Assembly: GCA_029851415.1 (NCBI GenBank) | Contig: CM056741.1 | Span: forward strand, 68,872,282-68,936,281 | Direction of reading: 5' to 3' | Origin: Eretmocerus hayati | Taxonomy: Eukaryota; Arthropoda; Insecta; Hymenoptera; Aphelinidae | Length of the DNA: 64,000 nucleotides | Part shown: positions 23,410-33,830 of the stretch, piece after piece | Position numbering within the stretch: position 1 is the stretch's first letter | Layout: every line of letters starts with the position of its first letter | Position numbers and translations under genes: made by a program | The notes under the pieces: model-generated | Seen by the model: only the letters and a program-made list of their open reading frames with translations | The model's database searches: none | Told to the model about the DNA's origin: nothing

Positions 23410-25377
23410 GGTCCTTTCGAGTTCTCATTGGATGCTGTGAGAGGACCCCATCGTGATCGTTTTCCGTTCCAGCCAGAGCTAGACCGTTTAGTAGTAACAG
23501 GCAGGAAATAGCCAGACACGTTTGGACAGCATATTGACGCATCGAGTTAAAGTTGCATGGTAGCTGCATGGGATACTATTGTTGACCCAAGGAACACTAG
23601 CTTCGTATTAGTCGATTCCGGATGATATGGAGAAGACATGGTCGAACATTGTGTAACTATGCCCACAATGTCAATTCATTTTCAGCGGTACATATACAAA
23701 GAAAAGGTGAAGTGATATTTTCGATACCTCACAAGACTTTCAAATATAAATATTTGATTCCCTGTCCACGATGTTGAATAAATATATTTGGTTCTTCCCG
23801 ATCTTGGAGGACTAATTTACAGTCAACAAAATGTTGCAAATTTATTGGAATCTTGAGAACTTCAAAGAATATGTTACTCTTTGAAATTAGTCCTCCAAGA
23901 TCGAGAAGAAGCAAATTCGTTTGTCACAAGACTCCCCATCATAAGTATTTTGTGATCATACTCGGACAACTTCTGTCGTATTAATTTCTGCGTTGCTCTA
24001 TATCTGTGGTGAAAATGTCGTTTATGTACGATAACACAGTTCGTAAAACTCGAAAGGTCAATTCGCGGTGATTTTGAGGCCCTGCATTATTGTTCCTATG
24101 TTTATCAGTATTGGCGGAATGATGAAAATCTGGGATAGAAACCCACCATGATTCTCCTATTCCCCTTAGATGAGACTCTCATTCTAAATCCCTTATAGTT
24201 AGAATACATCTCTAAGGTTCGAGAGAAATCATTCTAGAGTAAAACTTATCCTCAACTAGAGAGGAACTTATCTCTTACAACTCATCTCTCTATCTAAGAG
24301 CTGCATTTATCTCAAGAAGCATAGAGAGAAGAGGACGCACAACTGCATCATACTTTTAACTTATCTGTGCGCATTGGTCGTGTACGTTACAATCACTGCA
24401 AGGAATTTTTTTGGAAAACTTTTCAACATTGTCAAAGATTTTATTGGAAGATCTAGGTGCAAAGGTTGTGCAACTTTTGGGACGAAAGAGCCCTTTCGTA
24501 CCAGACCGATGAAGATCCTTACACGTCTCACGATAATTAATGTTAATTTTCCACGCACTCAATAAAAAGTGATGTTTTTCAGTTGTTTCAATCTAGTTGC
24601 TTGCTTTTAAGGTTGACCAGATAATTCACTGTAAAATAGAGGGAAATTGAAACGACCATAACAAGTCCTCTCTAGTTAGAAACATTCTTCCCTCTACTTA
24701 GAGATATCGTCCATTACTCCACTTTTGAAGTCAAATATCACTCTATTTAAAGTCAATTTCATTCCTAATGGATGATATTTTTTGATACGACAAGGAATGA
24801 TTCTGTAACCCTACATCAAGATGCGTGTAAAGGGAAATTCAATTGAGGAGGGGAACCCTTAATGGTTGGAGACTAGAGACTGCAAAATGTAGACATCACC
24901 AGTCATCCACTTTTGAGGAGCTTGGGGACAAATCTCAATTTGTACTCATTCAGTTGAATCGAATTATTTTCATTCTCCTGCTGGATCCGTTTCATCGTCT
25001 ATCGCTATCGAAAATTCCTCATGATACCCTGCGATTGTATCTCGTGAGCAAGGTCTAGCTTCCTCTATCACGTTCTCTTTCATTCATTTGGTGTAGTCGT
25101 GTCATCTCCCACGCAAGATCATAGAAACGAGATCAACTATCTACTGTACACAACAAACATTGGTGATCGAGTAGAATAAGGGTGAGAAAGTTTCAGTCAG
25201 ACATCGTGCACCTCTAACCAAACAAATGCGTGCTAGAAAGCTCTGCCATGGTGCGGCGCTTGTACTCATAGAGAGCTGCGGTATGTATATGAGCTTGTCA
25301 GAACGGATCATGCGGAGATTATGTTTGTCACTGTTGTGAATCATTCTATGTGAGCTGTGTGTACTGAGTGACTCTAT
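23410..25377. other. Unassigned spacer with a small palindrome
   Basis: The left end (23410-23540) belongs to the frame interrupted by the transposon. Inverted arms GATCTTGGAGGACTAATTT at about 23797-23817 and 23883-23903 form a hairpin. At 24160-24330 and 24650-24750 there are loose CTCTA-rich repeats. No gene is recognised. Confidence 0.35.
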
Positions 25378-27165
25378 GTACTGTACCCGCCAAAATTAAT
25401 GGTACACGCATACCTTCACCAAAACAGCGATTACTCGGACGTCCTTGGGTCTACGGCAATTTTCCAAAAAGCATTCGGGAGATGAGAAAAACAGCTATTG
25501 ATTCACGCCCTTCAAGATATTTTCCGACGCAGAATTCATGGTTTGGATTGGCTTCGAAAAGGGAAAAAAATTTTATTCCAACCAATCATCGATCATTTAT
25601 CAGGAAATCGTGATAGCGTAAAAATCCTTGCGGGATATGGTAACTCTTTTCAAGACCTTCAGAATCGTTTTTTTATACATTACTCTACGGTATTTTTCAC
25701 CCGAGATACGAGCGATCAAGTAAGAGCAAATTTACACGCGTTGAGGGTAGCGGAGATACAAAAAAATTCGTAATCCACGATTTTGACGTACAATCTTCTA
25801 AAAATCATGAAACATCAATCAGTTACGTTTTAGAACGCACTCGGAACGACCTCAGACATCTGAAAGGAGAAAAAGCTCATACCTCTAAATCAACAGTACC
25901 CTCGACCCTCACCAACTTCTCTTTTCCAGATCACCCGTAACTCGAATGAAAAAAACCGTAGAGTAATGTATAAAAGAAGGATTTTGAAGGTCTTGAGAAG
26001 ATCTACAAGATTCCGCGAGGTTTTTTGCGCTATAATAATTTCCCGATAAATGATCGATGATTGATTGAAATGAAAAATTTTCACTCTGCGGAGCTAATTA
26101 ACACGTTCGCTGCGACGGTGAAAACCGGTATTCCGTCCCAGAGTGCGAGAGAGTACAAACGCGTGAATTTGCACCTATAATAGTCAAACCTTTTGATTTG
26201 TGATCAGTTTAGTAGTATATACAAGAAATCTAAGAACTTTCGCGGGTCTCACCGGTGGGACCCGCGAAAATTTCTATCGTGCAATGGGGGATGAAGTGAA
26301 TGATCTAGCTACCAAAATTAGTGATCTTAAGATGTGGTCTTTAGCTTTTCGGGAGCATTCGTCGATTTCCCGGTACCATTCGGGTGATTCGCGAGCATGG
26401 CCTGAATTGGAAGCTTTTGCTTCGTAAGAACTGTGGATTGCGATTGTGATGCACGCAAGTATGATTTTCTATCCTCGTGAATCCAAGAGACACAGCTGCT
26501 TTTTCCGAGATACTCCTTAACTTCTCTGGATACGAAAAGTTCCTCGTACGCGGAAAGATAAAATAGATTGAGAAGAGAGGAAGTGCAATTGCAATGTCAA
26601 CCATTTGCTAGATTAGCCTCATGGTTATTTTGCATCTAAATTTCTGATAACTCGGCTCTATCTCGCTCAAGTTACGCGTACTTGGGCTCATTTGTAGCTT
26701 TTGACGTAATCTTTCGGATTAGGTAAGATACTTCGAACGGACTTGTTATATTCACAATTCACTTGCTATTTTTTGCGTTATTCATCGCCGTTCCTAGGAA
26801 AATTGAGTTTTTATGGCGTAGCTCGAACCAATCCAGTCCGATCCCGGAACTGGCCTGTGCGCATGTTTTTGGCATCGTATATAGTGAGTAGGAACCGCTA
26901 CAGGAGCCATTGGATGTGTCTACGTTGTTTGGTGCAGACTAGAGCCCAAACAAAAACGGGTCCCACCCTTGGGACCCGTCGCAGCTAAAGTTTTAAAAAC
27001 ATGGATTTTGTGTCAAAGAATATTGAAAAGGACATAAATCGATAGCTTTTTTTCCTCATCTTTCGAATGCTTTTTTCAAAATTGCCGCAGACCCAAGGAC
27101 GTCCGAGTAATCGCAGTTTTAGTAGAGGAACTCGTGATCCATTCGGTTTAGCGGGTACCGTTTTG
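25378..27165. mobile_element. Palindromic DNA element interrupted by a piggyBac-type MITE
   Basis: Outer arms (about 25381-25545 and 26997-27162) pair. They contain GTACCCGC ends and the shared block CGGACGTCCTTGGGTCT. Inner arms (25545-25700 and 25960-26097) also pair. The MITE at 26102-26992 splits the right arm. Target duplication and superfamily are unclear. Confidence 0.7.
26102..26992. mobile_element. piggyBac-type MITE, copy 2 (inverted relative to copy 1)
   Basis: The left end is TTAA (26098-26101) plus CACGTTCGCTGCGACGG. The right end is decayed (GCAGCTAAAGTTTTAA instead of GCAGCGAACGTGTTAA). The body matches 8988-9950 in reverse orientation. Two of the GGGTCCCAC palindromes remain (26243-26264 and 26957-26978). 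Mutations at the right end should prevent mobilisation. Confidence 0.8.
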
Positions 27166-28655
27166 TTGATGAGATGCACTAACGCACTCAATTCGTCGAT
27201 TATAACACTTCAAAGTTCAGAGCTGCATCAGATGCTTTGGCCGGAATACATTTCCGCAACAATCAGGTGAGTGGATGGTTCCATCGTACAACTTTTCGTT
27301 TATCTAGGAGTGATTTGTACACTTCTAGATGGAGATCCCTTGTCACAGTTCCAATTTTGAATCAGGAAGGGCAATTATTCACCGAAGATTCCTCGTGGGA
27401 AAAAATTTGAGAATGATGTTGCAAGGTACCCTCTCAGAACTTACATAAACATCTGTACTTATATGAGGGTTTCCATGGAACTTTTAACTATTGACCCTCT
27501 GGAATAAAAAAAATTCTCATCGCACACGTTTGAAATGGGTTATAAGTGATTCTAAGACCTCGAAAACATGTGAAAAAAGTGGTGCCCCTCTCTTCCAAGC
27601 CAAGGTATCTGGTTCAGAACGACATGTACGGAATTTCACACTTGAAACATTCCTGAATCAACATCAATCGAATAGATTTGGTTCAAAACATTGTCTAGAC
27701 GATCGATACGGATTATATTTTGCCTGACTTGACTTTAAGATGAATTTCATCATCGATTTCTCCGAAATTCGATGTAAATTTCCAAAATCGAGTCAAGTGC
27801 TATGAGTCTCATTTCAATTTCTAGAATACACTGTGGTGTTTTTTTTCCATATTTCAGCCGTATACTATGGAAAAATCAAGGAAATAGCGATACCACCACA
27901 TTTAGAGGCTTATTTAGCTTACCATCCGGAATCAAATATTTCTCCTCAGCTTTTCACAGAAATACCGATGGACAATTCCAACTCAAAACAGTGCGGTTAC
28001 ATCCTTTTTGTGATGGAGAGAAAAGAACTTAACGTCCCAACCCTGTCCTTCGCGTCTCCTGAGTATGACATCAAAAAATGGCCATTTTCAAAGCCAGTGG
28101 CGCGATAACTTTATGAGCTTTGAAGCTTTATAAAATTTGTCCGGATCAAGGCACACTCATGAAACAAACGGGATTCGATTCGCCTTCATTCTAATTTCAA
28201 AAACTCATTGCTAAATTCTCCGTTTCACACAAGGTATTTCATCATTTTCGTAAACAATAGCCAGAGAAAGTTTTCCCACAAAACTCGGTTACATAGATAA
28301 ATGAGAGCTAATATCATAGCTCAATCAGCGCACACCTCTGAATCAAAGATTTTCTCAAAATATGAGATTAGTAGATGAATATACCACTCCATCGGAGTAG
28401 TTGAGGCATAGGTACTTTAGATACAGCCTTATCAAATCAAAAGATCGCCTTGGTACGTTTGTAAACTACCCAAATATCATCTTTTGCGGTCTGCTATTGA
28501 CAAATCAGGATGCGTTTCAACAAAAAAGAATTTAGTCCATATTGAATGATGCCAAATACTATAAAATGCCACTCCTGCGCACTCCGAATAGTTCAAAATA
28601 CTCTTGGAACACTGCAGTAACACAAAAGTTAAAAGTTCCGTGGAAACTCTCATAT
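27166..28655. other. Unassigned spacer
   Basis: AT-rich sequence with only short overlapping open frames. No element ends or known domains seen. Confidence 0.35.
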
Positions 28656-29406
28656 AAGGTAAGTGTACCCAACTTTCCCCCATTAAGCCATTTTCTTAAT
28701 AACTTTGGCCCATCTCCATATTTTCCAACGTACTTTAGTTCATTTTGAAGCTTGTCTCAAGACCTTCAAAATGAGCTAAAATACGTCCAATTTGAATATA
28801 GTGGAGCCCAGCTGTTTGAATTCTCCCAAAAGGTGATTTTTGAGAGTTTACAAAAATGTTATCACCGCGCAGCGGCATTTGTAGCTTTTAGTTGGCCCGA
28901 AACACTGTTTCCGACCTATTTTGACGCGATAAACACGTTCTGAGTGGTAAAAAAAGCCATACTGCACGCCTTTCCGGGATAACCATATGGGGGCATGTTG
29001 GGTACACTCCGATGTCGGCCTTCTTGATTCTCAAACCATCTTCGTGTTTTGTACATAAAATCGCGCCAAATCAGAGTTCTGCAACCCTAAATAGCGGATT
29101 TTGAAGATCTTAGACAAGGATTCGAATGCGCTAAGCTACGTCAAGATTGGTCGAATAAGAATCCGGTTTTAGTAAACGCAATTTCCTCCTCGATTTCTTA
29201 GCCGTGCAAACACGAAAAATGAAAACTCACTTCATATTTTCTGGAGAACGCAGAAATGATCCGGGGTCGATGGAAACTAGGTATTTTGTCATATTTTAAC
29301 ATAACAAACGTAAAAAAAAATTGCGGGAAGGTCAACGAGTGCCCATTCCTGAGATCGGCATATGGGGGCAAGTTGGGTACAGAGGCAAGTTGGGTACACT
29401 TACCTT
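28656..29406. mobile_element. MITE of the GTGTACCCAACTT family, copy 1
   Basis: Inverted ends AAGGTAAGTGTACCCAACTT at both sides are flanked by ATAT on each side. Additional internal copies of GGGGGCAAGTTGGGTACA lie near 28989 (variant) and 29366. There is no transposase. A related copy is at 47156-47990 and a more diverged relative at 58570-59365. Confidence 0.75.
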
Positions 29407-29445
29407 ATATCTCATGGTTTCTCGTGAGGATACAGAGAATCTCAC

Positions 29446-29771
29446 ATCCGCGGTGATGAGGAAGACCAGTATTAGAATGAAATGACATAAATTCCTGAGC
29501 TTTGAAACATTTTTTGACAAAATGAGACTTGCATGTAGGCTACAATGAGAGAATGCGAAGTTACATTTTCAATATACCCCCGCAATATCATTTGTATAAT
29601 CAGATTCCCGTGGAGGATTCTAGATCTGGAAATGTGTCCTCATGGTCTGCGGGATGAGTTTTCAAGCGTTGAGATGAGATAATACCAACTCATGGGATAT
29701 CGTACACATTTACAATATTACGCGTCTGATCAGTCCCTGTCTGTTACTACTTATATCATTCCGACTTCAAG
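29446..29771 (-). repeat. Dispersed repeat, copy B
   Basis: The reverse complement matches copy A at 16188-16496, with scattered substitutions. Alignment stops short of the MITE at 29842. Confidence 0.65.
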
Positions 29772-29841
29772 CACACTCAACCGTAACAAAATAAAGTAAG
29801 CTGTCGCTACAGTATGCTTGCATACCTAGATGAGACCTTAA

Positions 29842-30220
29842 GGCGATGCGGTCACCGTGCACTATGCATGCTAAAAGTTATTCGCACTTTCATCAAATTT
29901 GCTTGCGATTTGGGTGAAACGACGAGAGACCCACGTTTATTATCATCTAACTTGAGTTCGTCTTCTCATCGTTTGGCTAAAATCGCAAGATAACTGGAGA
30001 AAAGTGGGAATAACTCGAGCGCAGGAACCTCCTAACCTAAATATAGGCACTTTGTAATTCGCACTTTTATCCGATTCTCTTGCGATTTGGGCGAAACGAT
30101 GAGAAGACGAACTCGAGTTAGATGATAATAAACGCGAGTCTTCTCGTCGTTTCACCCAAACCGCAAGCAAATTTGATAAAAGTGCGAATAACTTTCAGCG
30201 TGTACGGTGACCGCATCGCC
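29842..30220. mobile_element. 379-bp palindromic MITE with TTAA duplication
   Basis: TTAA at 29838-29841 and 30221-30224 flanks inverted ends GGCGATGCGGTCACCG. The arms run nearly to the centre. TTAA duplication suggests piggyBac or Kolobok mobilisation. The ends are unlike those of the other TTAA elements here. Confidence 0.85.
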
Positions 30221-30224
30221 TTAA

Positions 30225-30642
30225 TCGAAAATTTCTTCATCGGGCTTATCTGATGATCATAATGATCTATGTGGTAGGACTGAATCCTTATATGTGACAC
30301 TCCTTCGAGATTCGACTCGTTTGAATAGTTCCGGAACATGGCTCGTTTCGATTTAGAATGATACTTTCAGGGTGATCTTTTCAACTGGGATCACCTTTTC
30401 AAAGCTTTCCCAGCCATTCGACGAAGCTTCCTGTCTCAACATGATCACACTCACAGTTGATATTATAACTACAGTAAAACCTCTGATACCGGCCACCGTG
30501 CGAGACCATAAAAAACTAGCCACAAAGAAAGGTGATCGCTATGAAGACGTTTTGATATTCCTGAAACCGAAGAGACACGTCATTGGGAGTCAATACTCAG
30601 ATGTATGGGTTGGAGAATCGATAGATGGAGGGGTGGATGTGT
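30225..30642. other. Unassigned spacer
   Basis: Short stretch between the TTAA MITE and the LINE tail. An 88-codon open frame (+ strand, 30372-30644) has no recognised domain. Confidence 0.3.
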
Positions 30643-31018
30643 AAGTAGAGTAGAGCAGAGTAGAGTTTTATTCAACTAAGGTTTCAAGATCCCGTGCAGT
30701 CGAGGCTACGTGCATTACAATTCTTCACAATTTCAGTTGCAGCTTCCGAGGATATCCTCCTCTCATTCTGTTATGAAAAATAAGGGGAACAAAAAATATT
30801 TGAAAGAAATAAAATGAAGGTCAAGCATAACATATGTCAATAATTATCAGGAAGTCAATCGAATAGAACATATCCTTCATAAACTAATAGACATCTGACA
30901 TGAAAAAAATAGAAACATCAAAGATAGAGATATGAGTCTGTATTATCAGCTGCGCAGCAACCAACAAACTTTATGACGAACGAAAATATGACCAGACCGT
31001 GATTTCTACCCAAAAATT

Positions 31019-33056
31019 TCAGAACGTAGTCGTTTGAATCTCATAGTGTTTCTCCATCAAATGAAGGAAAAGGGTGGAGTCGAAGGACTTGCTCCCATAA
31101 TTATTACGGATTTTCTCTGGTAGTTCATTCCATAGCTTAATGGTCCTTACTAGAAATGAATTCTCATACATATTTGAAGCAAACTTCGGAACAATTATAT
31201 CCAGCGAGGAAAGGCGTTTGGATCCAGGCTTATTCAGTGGACGGAAGGTGAGTTTCTCCCGTAGGTATTCAGGCTTCGATGAGGCTAGTATCTTGGCCAA
31301 TAGACATAAACATAGGATATCTCGTCTTAGAGCGTATGGCATGATCCTCAAATTCTGATAATGCGGTGTAATGTGATCGGATTTCTTGCACAACACAGCA
31401 AAACGCACCTGCATTTTTACACCGTGAGAGTTTCTGAGTTAACTCCTGAGATAAGTTGAGGAACAAGCCTTGACAGTAGTCTAGGTATGGAAATACTAGG
31501 GATTTAACTAGACCCATTCGCGTAGCTTTAAGTAAGGCCTCACCACACTTACGAAGTCTACTCAAGGCAGAAAAATAATTTCTTGACATGCGAAAATACT
31601 GCTCGCGCAAGCTGAGGCAGTTGTCCAACGTTACACCTAGCTGCTTTATTGAGTCACAATAATCAATGGGTTGCCCATCGATTTCAAGCTGCTTAATATT
31701 CATTCCTTTCACCAGGTGAATGAAGTGGCGTGATCCGAACCAGATGGCTTTAGTCTTGAAGGCATTCAGCCCCAATCCATTAAGTACTGCCCATCTCTTA
31801 AATGACCCCAGGTCCCCATTGACGAATCTAACAATATCCCTGACTTTGTTTACTGTTCCATGATAATATATCACCGAATCGTCCGCATAAAAGTGCGATT
31901 TGCAATGCCGACAGACCAGAGCTGCATCGTTAGCGTATAGAGAGTAGAATGGTGGGCCTGCTTTAGGACCCTGCGGCACGCCAGCATGCCGGATCAGTGG
32001 GTCAGATAGTGACCCATCTGCTAGTTTCACTACTTGGGTACGATTTGCCAAAAATGATTCAATCCACGAGCATGCTGAGTCAGAAAACCCATATCCCTGT
32101 AACTTTTCTATAAAAAAGGGAATGTTTACGGTGTCAAATGCATGCGAACAATCCAAGCTGACCAACAACGTCACTTTCTCCTGATCTATAGCCTCTCTTA
32201 TATCATCTACAACTTTTATCAATGCAGTGTGAGTGCTGTGATTCTTACGGAACCCTGATTGCAAAGGGCTTTTCAGCTCGGCATCATGAACATAGTTCGC
32301 GATTTGCTCAAGAGCTACCTCTTCTAGAGCTTCAGCCAAAGAAGGGATAATGCTTATAGGGCGCAGGTTTCCGAGCTCAGATGGAGATTTACATTGAGGC
32401 AAGGGGGTGACTAGTGCCCTCTTTCAACTCGCAGGGAAATTACCAGACTGCAGCGATGAATCAAATATGTTGAGGAGCACCGTCATAATGAATGGCAAGC
32501 ACTCCTTGATGAAACGTAGAAGTATATCATCCGGACCTCTCGCATTAGATCGCATCGAATATACTGCCTTAATCAAATCGACTGGCTTGACGTGTTGAAA
32601 GTAGAATCTCTGATCTGGTGGGATCCTAGCAGTGGGCTTCAGATCGTGGAGATCACCAGAAGTATTGGACCCAACAAAATATCCATTAAGCTCATTTGCA
32701 GAGAACGGTATACCAGATTGCTCTCGAGACTTGGATTTCAAACCAAGCTCGTCTACTAGTTTCCAAAGTTGAGCGGTGTCTGTATACTCAGCGAATTGTA
32801 GCCTATAATAAGAGAATCTAGCATTTCTCCTCAACGTTTTGACTCGATTACGTGATGTTTTATAGTGAACTTTGTCCTGCTGACGCCCATACTTTCTCCA
32901 ATTCGACCACATTTTGTTCCGGTCACTAGTGATTCTCCAGATGTCACTTGTCAACCACAGCGGATGCTTCTTCTTCTCAGGTACAAATGTACGATAGGGT
33001 GCGTGTTTGTCATAAATCTCGTGGATAGCCCGAGTAAGTGATTCAACCGTTGCCAA
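31019..33056 (-). pseudogene. LINE reverse transcriptase, frameshifted and with a nonsense codon
   Basis: The blocks LRPISIIPSL, QSGFRKNHSTHTALIKV, DCSHAFDTV, GVPQGPKAGP and FYADDSVIY mark a reverse transcriptase; the catalytic YADD lies near 31880. An in-frame TGA at 32424-32426 stands where flanking sequence suggests a Trp codon, since the frame continues directly after it. A second frameshift near 31410 moves the C-terminal tail (31019-31414), which ends in the usual SLDIIVPK...WNELPEKIR motif. Confidence 0.85.
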
Positions 33057-33814
33057 ATCTTTCTTGAACTCATCGGAATCGAAATTTTTGAATGAACGGC
33101 ACGTGATCGGACGGGGGGTGCAGCAATGAAAGAAAAGTCAAGCGAGACAAAAATGGCGTCATGAGCTGAGATTGAGGGGACTGGCACTTGCCCCTGTCCG
33201 AGAACTTTGCTCATGTCCGATACGCAGATGTAGTCAACTGCAGTGTGAGCCCCTCTATGGTGGCTTGTGGGTGACCAGGGCAGAGGAGTGAGACCTAAGG
33301 TATTGAGAGAGTCACTCAGTATTCTACGAGGTGAGTGACGTAAGGGACCGAGCCAATTTATATTTAAATCTCCCATGAGAATCAAAAAGTCAAACGGCAC
33401 ATTGCTGTTGAGAATAGCCCCTTCAACATCTTTCCAATGATCAGCATTAGGCGGATTATATACCGTAATGCAAAGAATCTTATTTGACTTGTATCTGAAT
33501 GCAGCCAGCAAGAATTCTGGTCTCTTAGAATACTGTTCCGATGAACTGTCTATAATTCTACATTCAATTGACTTCTTCACGTACAGGCCAACTCCATCAC
33601 CCCGTTTGCCATGCCTGTTGGCCCTATAAAATTTATAACCAGGGATACTCACACTTTTCGATTGAACTGCGGGTCCCAACCACGATACACTGATACCTAA
33701 GAGATGGATATTGTACCTTACGACAAAATCGTTCACGTCCATGATATGCGGAGACAGTGATTGAGTATTGAGGTGACCGATTCGTAAATGGAGGCTCTTA
33801 GCAGCTCTGCCCAT
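32951..33814 (-). pseudogene. LINE endonuclease domain (exonuclease-endonuclease-phosphatase fold)
   Basis: The frame opens with ATG at 33814 and encodes GHLNTQSLSPH, ITVYNPPNADHW, LILMGDLNINW and VDYICVS. These are the conserved blocks of LINE AP-like endonucleases, with the catalytic Asp/Asn of GDLN. A one-base length change in the six-base G run at 33113-33118 (C run on the coding strand) best explains why the frame leaves the reverse transcriptase frame. The enzyme would nick target DNA to prime reverse transcription. Confidence 0.8.
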
Positions 33815-33830
33815 GATTTATCAACGAGAT

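Larger units (their letters stand above)
30643..33830 (-). mobile_element. Decayed non-LTR retrotransposon (LINE, endonuclease plus RT)
   Basis: The minus-strand order is apurinic-type endonuclease, reverse transcriptase, then C-terminal tail. The 3' end is a short GTAGA-type tandem tail (30641-30662 on +). An ORF1 (gag-like) is not visible, so the copy is probably 5' truncated. The coding region has two frameshifts and one nonsense codon. The domain order and the YADD variant of the RT active site are as in Jockey/CR1-group LINEs; the clade is inference. Confidence 0.85.

Noticed and set aside
24374..24565. Short cysteine-containing peptide frame resembling a secreted peptide
   Set aside because: It starts at TTG, has no signal peptide after a true ATG, and no promoter or splice evidence.
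26743..26988. 81-codon frame repeated in both piggyBac-type copies
   Set aside because: It is not kept open at the same place in copy 1 and overlaps TIR palindromes. It is not a transposase.
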